NCBI GenBank assembly: GCA_945910005.1
Contig: OX246738.1
Location: forward strand, 20,035,458 to 20,099,457
Origin: Isoperla grammatica
Lineage: Eukaryota; Arthropoda; Insecta; Plecoptera; Perlodidae
Direction of reading: 5' to 3'
Length of the DNA: 64,000 nt
In this document: positions 9,884-19,915 of the stretch, in pieces
Layout of the letters: every line of letters begins with the position of its first letter
Numbering within the stretch: the first letter of the stretch is position 1
Notes under the pieces: model-generated
The model's input: the letters and a program-made list of their open reading frames with translations, nothing else
Told to the model about the DNA's origin: nothing
Databases searched by the model: none
Position numbers and translations under genes: made by a program

Positions 9884-12583
9884 GACATGATTGGAGATTG
9901 TAGATTGTTTTATATACATATGTGGTTGTATGAGAAGATGTCGGTAACCGTGATATCGCCCATAAACAACAAAACTTTGACATGCGTTGACCTTGAGTGG
10001 GGTCACGTGATCTAGCATTGTTGTAATAAGCTTGGGCGAGGCAAGATGTTTGTAGACACAACGCCTAAAACATGTTGCTGTTCAGTACCATAGATTGAGA
10101 TTCTACGATCACTATTACATACATCTGTTATTTGTTTCTCTCAATGCACATGTCAATCAAGTATGGAATTTGTTTGTGGTTGCTATGGAGTTTGTTTTTA
10201 TTCTGGAAAATAGCATGTAATAAAACAATTCTATAGCAACAAATCCTGCACTTAACTTGACAGTTGTCTGTGCACATGGATCTTGTTTTTCTGCGCCTCT
10301 AAAAAAACTTCAAGCTTTGTCATCTTTTGTTAGAGAAACAAAAACAGTATTTTATTGCGTTCCGTATTGAAGACTGATGCGACAGGTCAAGGGGTTGATC
10401 AATACTAATTACGTTTTACCGGAGTTTTTGTCTGTAAAGAAAATGTTGTTCTACACAGTTCCCGGACAAAGTTCCATAGTGATTATTAGATTCTGATGAA
10501 CGTAGCTGAGAAATCACCAAAGCTGAGTCCGTAAAATGATCGATTGTGACTGATGAGCTATTTTTTTTTTTTTTTTTTTTAGATTGAGTATAATGTTCCA
10601 AGTTTCATAAAATATTTTGTGTGTAAAACCAGAATGATGGAACCTAGTGTGCATTTGATTCTTTTTCTGTTATATATGACTTAGTACGCTTCGTTTTAAA
10701 CCACATTGAAATTCATACCATGGGGCTTATTTGATGCAAATAGAACTGCTCATATGTGTGGAAAACATCAATGTTAGTGTGTCGCCATTTTAAATTATTT
10801 ATCATAAGGCATATCACTCCATCCCTCGGGCTTACGCGTTTTACCTCTGTATTCTTCTTCTGCTCTAAAGGGCCCAGCCTGGGAGAGCGTTCCAGCAAAG
10901 TTCAATGCTGAACTATTGTATCTAGTAAGTAACGCATTACTTTAGGGAGTTAATAAGTTCAATTTTATCCAAGCCAATATTCCTGCGACAAACAAGCGTG
11001 TGGGTTTCATAGTATTACAAGAGACTAATATAGCGAACATTTTCATCGACTCTGATCGTTTATAAGATGTTGGTGGAAGTGCCGAGTTCTAATAGTTTGT
11101 TCAATTAAACTGAAATTAATGGCACATATCTGTGGAAATAAACAATACATACCAATGCACAAAAATAGCTAAAGTAGGCCTATAGTTAATAATGTATGAA
11201 TATAGTTTGTGTTAATATGATGTAAATCTAAACGTAAGACTAATACTATAGTTTGTATAAATACAAATAATAATATTTTCTTTCTCTTTTGTCTTATCTA
11301 TTTATATGTATCTAAGAAAAACCAACAAATTGTAAACAGAAGTTGCAATGAACATACAGTAAGGATATTAAAACAATAGATTAAGGGCCAGATGCACATG
11401 GTCAACTGTCAGATTAAATATACGATTTGTTATGTGGAATTGTTTTATTACATGTTACTTTCCATAAAAAAAAAAACTAACTTCATAGCAACCACCTTCC
11501 GACTTCACAATCAGCCCATCAAAAAAATATTTGTACGATATATTTTGTTTACTTATAAAAAGAATTTACGTAGAACATCTATTTCAAAATCATCTGTATT
11601 TTATCGGTTTTCCGTTGGCATCGCTACACACGTAAAGTTGGCGCTCGAGACATTAATTTCACTTATCTCGTGTGAGCAAGAAATGCATGCATGCAAGCTT
11701 TTAACGAGGTGGGATAACACTCATCAGCTTCGCTAGTTAACGGTAACAACTGTTGCAATGCAACTACAGCAGCAGTCGTTAGTCGTTGCATACGGTTAGA
11801 GGTAATTTGCTCGCCGTTTTATGAACAGTGTATTCAAATGATCAAAAATGGAAATATCGTCTTGCTAAAGTTTCGTGGCTTTGGCAGTGTATTTGTGTTA
11901 CCATTCGTGTAGTCTTTACATTTACATACGTCTGCTTTAAATTTTTTAAATTTTTTTGTAATTACTTTGTTTCACGTGAAATAACTCAAGATATTTATTT
12001 TAAATTTTAACTTTTACGCTCCAATTGTATTTAAAATTAATAATTACCTGATAGCTATTTTAGTCTTCATTGTATTACAGTATGCTTGTTTCTTTATGTG
12101 TATGTGTTTATGTTTTTTTTAACACAACTGAATTGATGTTTCTTCTTTCTGTGAAAATATCACGTAAACATGAGAGTTATTAAAATATTTGTTTGTACTT
12201 ACAAGTATTTATGTAATTCTTGCTTTATCTCTTTGGTTACATTATATTCTAATATAACGGATAATAGTATACATTTCATGATACTTTCATCGTATGTCCG
12301 GCTTTCCTTTCACCATTTAGAAACATTTAGGCTCAAACAAACACAGACGAGACCATACCAACATCTTCTACATGTATTTTGAATATTTGGATTATTTCTA
12401 TTACTTTGCGAGAAAAATGAGGTGACCTTACTTTTTCTTTTCATTAAGGAAGGCTTTGACTTTAATTTCCCAGGTGAACTGAAAACAATCGCGTACTTAA
12501 CTTTAAATGTATTGTTGATATCACAACGGTTATATAAGTACTGCTAAAAAAAATGAAAAAATAATCTTCATAGTGGGTTAGTA
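9884..12583. other. AT-rich non-coding stretch
   Basis: No gene or element recognised, apart from the T20 tract at 10561-10580. The 114-codon plus-strand frame 11392-11736 is lysine/isoleucine-rich and AT-driven, with no motif. Confidence 0.6.
10561..10580. repeat. Poly-T tract (20 T)
   Basis: Twenty uninterrupted T. It could be the poly-A tail of an old retroposed sequence on the minus strand, but no SINE or LINE body is recognisable next to it. Confidence 0.93.
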
Positions 12584-12857
12584 AAATACTGGGCCTGGAT
12601 TCACAAGAAGTGCTGTATTTTTTTGGCCTCAACTATAAGGTGGCCTTACTTTGAATCTTTGTGAATTCAGACCCATGTCCCATGAAGAAGTTAGTAATTC
12701 CCGTTTGGAACAAAAACGCAATGAATAATCCAGTAATATGTTTTACATTACGTTCTCAGACATGGGCCTTGATTCACAAGCTATTAGAAGTTATGCCGTT
12801 CTTAGAGTTAAGACCAAAAAAACATTAGGACCGCTTGTGAATCCGGGCCCAGTATTT
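12584..12857. mobile_element. Nested fold-back MITE with 24-bp inverted ends
   Basis: The outer arms at 12584-12607 and 12834-12857 are inverted repeats of each other, 23 of 24 bases identical, and contain the core GGATTCACAAG. Inside, a second inverted pair at about 12657-12679 and 12759-12780 shares the same core and ends in CATGTC/GACATG. The sequence therefore reads as two fold-back units of about 86 and 89 bp (12590-12675 and 12763-12851), or one palindromic element with internal arms. If the terminal CTGGG is the true end, the flanks are TA/TA. There is no ORF. This is a non-autonomous DNA transposon; the superfamily is not assigned. Confidence 0.75.
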
Positions 12858-12861
12858 CAAC

Positions 12862-14001
12862 GTTCTTTCAAAGGGAAGAAATATAAAAAATAAATTTACC
12901 GACGTAAACACGGCATAAATTTGCAACCTTTTGTCGCATGCAGTGTTTCTCGGAGGGTTGCATTCCGATCACATATTGACAATAAGTCGTGGATGACGAC
13001 CTGATCGTAAACACGAAACCACCTTGAACTCTTCGAGGCTGAATGGAGCTGATAACAAAGTCCGTGGTTGTTTATGGAGGCTTCGAGCACGAGACACATC
13101 CCACATGAAGCTGTGAGATCGCGCGCGGAACTATGGGAGAAATACGTCACGATAGGCGATGTGCTGGAAGTAATAACAAGCAAGATGGCTGTGTTTTATA
13201 GCAACAAAAGTGTTTTAATTAAAACTAGATCGTTTTTTTTCTTTTAAATAACTTTAGCGTACATGTTACATTAATCAATTTGGTTATTAATTGATCATTC
13301 ATATCCAGATTGTATGTACAAAATAAACTGAGAGTATAAACAATTGATAGGATTATAATATTTTCTAGAAACATGCATGATGCGGGATTTATATAGCTGG
13401 GTGTCAGTCAGATAAAAATATTTGAACTAGTGTTTAAAATCATTCTATCATAATGATTTGATATCGATTTGTCGCTGGTAGTTCGATTTATAAGGGAAAA
13501 TTAACCAAAATTATTAATTTTTATTTTAATATTTATTTTATAATCAAAAATATTTCTCACTGCTCATATTATAATGTAAATAAGATGAAACCAGCGCTAA
13601 GTATCGTAATAAAACTATGACTGCGCCGACGTAATAACAGGAGGTCTACCATGGCCATTATACTCTGGTAATGTTATTATCAAATGACTCAGCTGGGAAG
13701 GGCGTCTTTCGTCCAACTCCACAATGTTCCCGCCCCCTAACCCAACAAATTTCGCAGGGTACCTGGGAGGAAATCTTTCTTTTTCTTCTAAATAAGTAAA
13801 ATCCAATACCGATTGTGACCGATATAAATTAGCGTATATTCACATCAGTCAACTTTGCAAATGAATCAGGGAAAAAGCATTAAACGTATACGCATTGTAT
13901 TGTTATTCCATTGTAGTAACACTGTGTAACTGTTTTAATATAATCCTAGTATATAATCAAGAGCTACGGTTTTATTGTAGGTTCGGATCGGATCGGACAG
14001 A
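12862..14001. other. Mixed stretch with two unassigned GC-richer open frames
   Basis: The minus-strand frame 12896-13183 is GC-richer than its surroundings. It is preceded by a reasonable splice-acceptor-like tract (TTATTACTTCCAG) and ends at CGGTAAAT, a possible donor. Its predicted peptide (…SSRWFRVYDQVVIHDLL…) is not one I recognise. The minus-strand frame 13615-13806 (…GGNIVELDERRPSQLSH…) is also compositionally distinct and may be a fragment of a repeat. Between 13200 and 13610 the DNA is plain AT-rich. Neither frame is called a gene. Confidence 0.4.
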
Positions 14002-14292
14002 TGCGTAGTCAATGATGGGAAATATGAGAGCCTGAATTACAACTTTGCGAACTGAGAGAGGAAGGAATGGGCAATTTCGTTTGAGTTGGTGCATACTTGA
14101 GATAACTTTCTTTGTTAGATTATTTATATGAGGAGTCCATGAGAGTGTTTCATCAACTAAAAGGCCCAGGTTGTTCACTGATTGCTGGTACGGTATGGCA
14201 ATGTTGTTTATTGTGATTGGTGGGAGAAGCAACTTGTCTATGTTACTCAGCAATTTTTTATATCCAATTAATACCAGTTGAGTGATGCCTTC
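14002..14292 (-). mobile_element. Non-LTR retrotransposon (LINE) fragment, C-terminal part of reverse transcriptase
   Basis: The minus-strand translation carries the signature that follows the catalytic palm in reverse transcriptases of the Jockey/CR1/RTE-like LINE groups. In order: TQLVLIG near the start, VNNLGLLVD, ETLSWTPHINNL, a linker …MHQLKRN, PLSVRKVVIQALIFPIIDYA. In complete elements this region comes after the YADD box and leads towards the C-terminus. Here neither the endonuclease nor the palm precedes it. After DYA (about 14002) the frame runs into a GGATC-type short repeat and a stop at 13972. The copy is therefore truncated at both ends and cannot be active. The reverse-transcriptase family assignment is confident; the exact clade is not. 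Confidence 0.85.
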
Positions 14293-14430
14293 TGCATAAC
14301 ATCTGTAAGATAAAATATGTATACAAAGTGTATTTTATACTAGTTTATAATGGTATTATTGCCAATTCAATATGTATTATCTCACATTCATATATTTCAT
14401 GTTCATTTGTTTATGGTGTCTGTAAAATAT

Positions 14431-14518
14431 CTGTAATGAAGAGGTTGGCTACACTCAAAGGGGCTTAATAGCCCTACGTAGAACGCCATTAAGCCAATAA
14501 ATATCAAATATCAAATAT
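14431..14518 (+). mobile_element. LINE-like 3' tail with stem-loop and short terminal repeat
   Basis: GGCTTAAT (14462-14469) pairs perfectly with ATTAAGCC (14488-14495) over an 18-base loop. It is followed by AATAA and then a short direct repeat of the form ATCAAAT up to 14518. A 3' UTR hairpin followed by a short tandem repeat instead of poly-A is the usual end of CR1/L2/Jockey-like LINEs and of SINEs that borrow their tails. The tail points to the plus strand, opposite to the reverse-transcriptase fragment at 14002-14292, so it is probably a separate insertion. Confidence 0.6.
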
Positions 14519-17500
14519 ACAGGTTTATGAAACTACGATTACCGCGTTCCCAGTTCGAATCTTCGTTAGAGCACAGAGTCACACCTAGATGTATTTTAAT
14601 CTTCATATAAACAAATAATTGGCTTGATTATTTTAGCCAAAATGTGAGAAGAAATGTCCAAATGGCATGATCGTCATCATAAGCCAGTGACACTAGCTGT
14701 TTCTAATTCCAGTAATTGGTAGATATTTGTGCTTAACGTATCATATTTTTGCAACTTGGCTAATCGAGGCTAATCAGTAATTGGTGTCAAGTCACATAAT
14801 ACAACTAATAACACAACTAGAATCTATTCATATGTTGTTAAAATGTTGTTATCAGGATTACGGGTTGTTAGTGATCTTAAATTTCAACTCAGAAAAGGTG
14901 TACATACTAGAATGTTAAACCAAATAAAATGTTTTATCATATAAGACATAGTAGAACGCGCGATCGACAGAACGCAGCAGAATCTGGTAAGTTCAAAAAC
15001 TAATTAAATTAGTATTATTTCCATACTCCATTTTATTTTGTGTGTTCATCAAGTATTTTCAAATAAACCATGAACCACGGCTTGTTCCAATATTTACTTG
15101 AGTTGTCGGCTACACATTGGAAATAAAAACATCGGGAACAGAAATCGATTCATTCCCCTCCTTGTTCAAGTGTACTTATATTCAATCATTCCATTACTTG
15201 ACTTTTGTGTAGCCACGGCAGTTACAAGGACTTCTAAATAAAGTTTTTTTCTCTTCGAAAAAGAATCTATTCCCCTCCCAACCATCCAATTTGTCCAGAT
15301 CGCTGGGCATTTGTCCGACCAACACCGGCCTATGCAGATCGTGAAAGAGATATCTTCACTGTGTTAGGACCGAACGAACTGAACGAGGCAAATGGTTCTT
15401 GCCTCTTCAAACGGGTTTCTCTCTTTTAACGTACAAGAACCATACACATTAAAACACGTAGGAGGACTGCAAAGCAGATGATTAGATTAGATTGATAGCA
15501 GGTGACCTCTAAAGAAATTTATAAAATAAATTTAGGATGAAGTTAAAAAATCGGTGATGATTTTTTTTTTTTACACTCATTACAATGCGGTATTATTTGG
15601 ACTTTTCACAAGTTATGAATGATATATTTGTAAAAACTAACTATAACTAACTAATAACTATTTATATTATTATAATCTTACGTTAGCTCTGTCATACTCC
15701 CGCTGAGGGTTGAAATTAATGCTTGAAATGGTATAGAATCTCCTACATATTCTTTTTTTTATAAAGTGACAAGTAAATACCCAAAATAAAATTATGAACA
15801 TTTGATATAAAGGTTTGGTATAGATACTGTGAATTGAATAGTGCATGGGATTGCATGGCATGTAACGTCACACGAAATTATTCTCAACTAGAAATGACAC
15901 GATCAAATATAATTTCTTTGCTACAAATACTAATATTGCAAATAACAATGCAAAAATACAAACAATAATTAAAAAATCACACAATTTTTTAAACAAATTT
16001 TACACTAGAATTTCAACAACAAAATTCTATACGTCGATTCTCTGTTAACGTGCTGTGGTAACATTTCTCTATTTACCAGTATTAACAGCTGGTTTCAAAA
16101 AGAAATAATGTTGATAGAAAAGAAAATGTTTGTGTTAGTACTTTATCTATGAATCGAATGAACATCCGAGGGGTTTCCCTGGCTTTGCAAGCTTTTTATG
16201 TTCTCAAAGATGTGAAATCTTCAAACAGTTTTGAACAAATCCAAAGAGAAACATTCTAGTAAATATGCGGTTTAACTTGTTTTTCTTTTCTAAAATCTCT
16301 CTTTAAAGCAACTTATTAAAACACCAAGATGCGCTTAGATCATAGACGCTTCTTTCTAACGTTTGTTCCTGCCAATTATTTGGCCGTATTCGCAACGTTC
16401 ATTTTAATTTCTCTATACGTATCTGTACTGGGGCGGTGGTTGGAGCTCACACCATGCACCATGCACCACGCACTACTAACATGACCTCAAACATCGTGAC
16501 CTATCAGCCACCATGAAAATGTTTCCGTAGCTCATACAAAACATCGGGGGAACCAAAACAAACTGCATTTCATCATCTTGAAGTGGTTTAGCTCCAAAAA
16601 AGTTTTACAAATCTCCCCAGTATCCCAGTTTACTCTAGGTTTTAACCTATGATTAATTACTCATTAAAAATGTGTACGTATTTGTGGCAATCAACGTTTC
16701 AGGAAGATTTTACTATCGTTTTCCAAGAGTAAATAAAACATTAAAACGTATCACTATAACCACATATACCAATAAAGTGAAAACAAAGTTTACTCGATTA
16801 AAATAGGAATACCAGTCTTCATGAAACATTGAAACAAATAAACTTTACTGTTATAGTATAATAACTAAAGGTGGCGTTATTCACACGTAAGTAGCGTATG
16901 CGATGGGCCCAGTATTTTATGCCTCACATTTGTTAATCCTTAATTGTTGGTATGTAATGTTCGTGTACACGTGTCAACAGACTATGCTAAAGCTCATTGC
17001 CTGGATACGACAGCCACACTTGATATCACATTAAATTAATGTGAAATAACGTGACGCGGTGAAATAATGAGACCGCTCGGTATAGCCTAGAATCTAATCA
17101 CATTCACGTCACGTGTGAAAATGTGAGTGCAAAGTAAGAAACTCAAAAATTTTTATTTCAAAATCTATTTATCATGTTACATCAGCCCTGTCACACTTGC
17201 CGAGACGTAGTTTCGAGTATGTTCAAGTTTTACGAACGCGACGTACGATAGATATAAGAAGTTTCCTGAAGATTTAATTTTAATTTCTTATAGTGATTTG
17301 CACCTTATATTTCATTTCATGCGAGTAAAGCGCTCTTTTGGTTATTCTGGAATTTTTTACCTTATCATAAAAAATATCTATTTCCATTTCACAACTTCTT
17401 GTGATAAATGTTCTGCAATGGAATCTAATGATTACACCTTTCGTTACATCGTCAATCTGACTGACGTATATTTAGATCGTTTCGATAGCTCACAATATAT

Positions 17501-18158
17501 TTACATTCACCTGATGTTTAACCACGGATATTCATTTCGAGACGCCACAAGTAGTAGTTATGTTTGATTTTTTAAAAACGAAATGTACTGACAAAAATAT
17601 TGTTATGTATTGAGCAGTGAGAAAAATGTGTTGATCCCTTACAACAAATGTTAAATATTAGCAGATGCTACATTTCTAATATCTGGTGGAACTCATGTAA
17701 AGATCCTACATATTTAGAAAGATAAAAATATACAATGAATATGCAATTTGCATCACTTTCTGGTATGCACGTTTATAAAGTCACTTGGTGCAATTATGCT
17801 AAACATTTTTCCATGCATATTATTTAGGTCATGGGGTAATAGCGTGCATTTATATTCAAGTATTTTACATCCATAGACATTAAAAAACATAACTGTTCAT
17901 AACCGGAACTATTTATGCCAACTACCGATGGTGTATTCATGTAGTAACTTATTCACGAAAGAGTAAAAAAATTATCTCGTATGTTTTTGATATTCATTCC
18001 TTAATTTCATCCTATTTACATACATTCATTTACAAGACTAACATGTTTTGTGATCAAACTCCCATAATCTCCTTCAGTGTTTCCTTGCAGCAATAATTTA
18101 TCATTTACTTAATACGTCTCGCGAACAATGTGCACATTTACTCAATCCGGGAGTCACC
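14519..18158. other. AT-rich non-coding stretch
   Basis: No gene or clear element. A B-box-like GTTCGAATC at about 14552 has no A box upstream. A 13-base match to the end of the fold-back MITE (GGGCCCAGTATTT) occurs at 16905-16917 without the rest of the arm. A small imperfect palindrome lies near 17026-17044. The open frames 15670-15861 and 17298-17567 are unremarkable. Confidence 0.6.
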
Positions 18159-18256
18159 TGCGGCTTGGTCCAACAGCATCGGCTTGTCGGCTGCGGCTTG
18201 GTCAACAGCATCTACTTGTCGACTTTGGCCTGGTGCAGCAGCATCGGCCTCTCGAC
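18159..18256. repeat. 33-bp minisatellite, three diverged copies
   Basis: Three consecutive units at 18159-18191 (33 bp), 18192-18223 (32 bp) and 18224-18256 (33 bp) share the order GGCTTGGTC…CAGCATC…TTGTCG, with a few substitutions and one deletion. The alanine/serine-rich plus-strand frames 18130-18351 and 18165-18452 are produced by this repeat. The one-base deletion in unit 2 shifts any reading frame, so a coding repeat is unlikely. Confidence 0.85.
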
Positions 18257-18734
18257 TGAAACTGTGGTACATCTCTTATTTCCCCAGGAAACTCATCAAT
18301 CACGCATCATCCACCCCCACCGCTCCGTGTCTCATAGTCCGCGTTACATAACTACCCTGAATACCAATCTAGCTGATAACCGTTTTATCTTATTGCGGTG
18401 TCATCGCTCTACGCCCGACTATACTTCCAGCTGGGCGGGCGTACAGGTGTGAACACCGCGGTGTTAGCACTAACCTGATTACTGCCGGCGCGAAGTATCG
18501 GGGGGTGATGTGATACTGAGAAAGAGCGCCGCCATTTGTCATCCACCCATCACGGCCATGACGCGTCCAGTAAAACCGCCTATTGAACCAACCCGTCCCT
18601 ACACAAGCCGTTCAATAGAAAACTGATTCGATGGGCTTGGAATCGAAATCGCAAACTTGCCCAGCAAAACATTTTCTGGTGGAAATGGTTGCTATCAAGT
18701 TATTGCGAAAACTCCCACGACGTTTCTGTTGCGT
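18257..18734. other. GC-richer stretch without recognised gene
   Basis: CpG-containing, higher G+C than the flanks. No motif was recognised in any frame. It may be a regulatory or non-coding exon region. Confidence 0.45.
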
Positions 18735-18759
18735 GGGGGAGGGAGGGGGAGGAGTGGGG
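18735..18759 (+). other. Predicted G-quadruplex motif
   Basis: G-runs of 5, 3, 5 and 4 are separated by 1, 1 and 6 bases on the plus strand. The glycine/arginine-rich overlapping frames 18631-18899 are consequences of this G-rich tract. Confidence 0.65.
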
Positions 18760-19836
18760 ACGGCTGGCGTCTCCCCTGGGGAACTGGGACGTCTTCAAGA
18801 CCAGGAATATTGTTGTTCATTCAATTGTTTTTAGAAATAGACTACTGGATATTCCTCTCTCTCCCATGTGTCATAGCTCGTAGGTCTGAGCACTACTGAA
18901 AGGAAGATACCTGGATGACAAGCCCATCCTGGGTCGTAGCCATTAAGTGGCTCAGCTAAAAGCAAAGCCTTGGGTCCGAAGGCGGGACGAGACGGGACGG
19001 TTCTACCCCAAGTGAAACATATAAGTGGATTTCAGTCTTTTTCTTGAAAGCATCTGAGATTCAACACGAAAAAGAACTAGTGGAGAAATATCTTGGTAAA
19101 TAAAGATGCATAACTCGCGAGGAGCTAACGTTTCAGTTTGGTACAAGAGCGAAGCGAGTGCGAGGAGGAAGTGGTTATGATAAGGGCATATTCTGGGAAG
19201 ACGGAGCAAAAATAAACGCAAGTTATGATTTTTAATTACCGAGTACTTCTAAGCTCTTTATAATTCGTTATGGTCTCAAGTGCTGTTCTAAGCCTGCTGG
19301 TAACACGCGTCAGAAAAGTTTGCCGGGATCTTTCAAGTAGTGTCATCTCACTTTGTTCAGCGCTGATTACCACTCAAGAGATCAAGTGTCAATTTGTTTT
19401 AATTAGGGAGAACAAAATTGGGAGGAAAATTGCAGATTATTGCTTTTCAACTTGACGTGGTGGCTGAAGACCCTTGTTTAAGAAAGGAAATACCCCCAAT
19501 CCCCATATCTCGCAGATTAAGGCAACATAGGGTTTTAAGGGCGTTCTTCCATCCCTTCTTATTAAACTTTCTGTGCTCAGTCAATCGGAAGGCGTCGCCA
19601 GGATACGCATGACGCACCCTCAGCTCCTAAGAGGGAGCGCTGAAGGGACACGCCACTTGCTTGGCTATAATGAAACATGAAGGAATTACTTTTCAATTTG
19701 TATCGCTGAAATTGTGATCGTGTCAATAAACACGTATTTGGTTTAATGTTTAAGTACTTAACATTTTTAAATACATGCCAAAATGATGTCCCATCTTTAA
19801 ATACAATGCTGTATATAATGTTATGATGAATATGAT
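18760..19836. other. Unannotated stretch
   Basis: No gene recognised. 19618-19655 has a short imperfect GC-rich inverted repeat (CAGCTCC…GGGAGCGCTG). The rest is unremarkable. Confidence 0.5.
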
Positions 19837-19915
19837 GGGATTAAGTTCCTATCCCCTACCCGACTTCATTGTTGGACACAGGGAGCAGATATAAAAAAAA
19901 AAATAAAAAAAAAAA
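19837..19915 (+). mobile_element. SINE 3'-end fragment with A-rich tail
   Basis: The segment GGGATTAAGTTCCTATCC and the following pyrimidine-rich part align with the 3' domain of the fuller SINE at 53403-53600 (GGGATTAATTCCTATCC). It ends in a broken A-run (19891-19915), as expected for a retroposed copy. The tRNA-like head is missing, so this is a 5'-truncated copy. Confidence 0.6.

Noticed and set aside
10039..10080. AGGCAAGATGTT resembles the 5' part of miR-31, with an opposing ACATGTTGCTG arm downstream.
   Set aside because: Only the first 12 bases fit. The stem is about 12 bp with a 16-base loop and no lower stem, so it cannot form a normal pre-miRNA.
10490..10560. Two CTGATGA sequences that could start hammerhead cores.
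   Set aside because: Neither is followed by a pairing helix II and GAAA at the right distance.
14552..14562. B-box-like GTTCGAATC suggesting a fourth SINE.
   Set aside because: There is no A box at tRNA spacing and no similarity to the other SINE copies.
18130..18452. Alanine/serine-rich repeated peptide.
   Set aside because: It is the minisatellite 18159-18256 read in frame; unit 2 carries a 1-bp deletion that breaks the frame.
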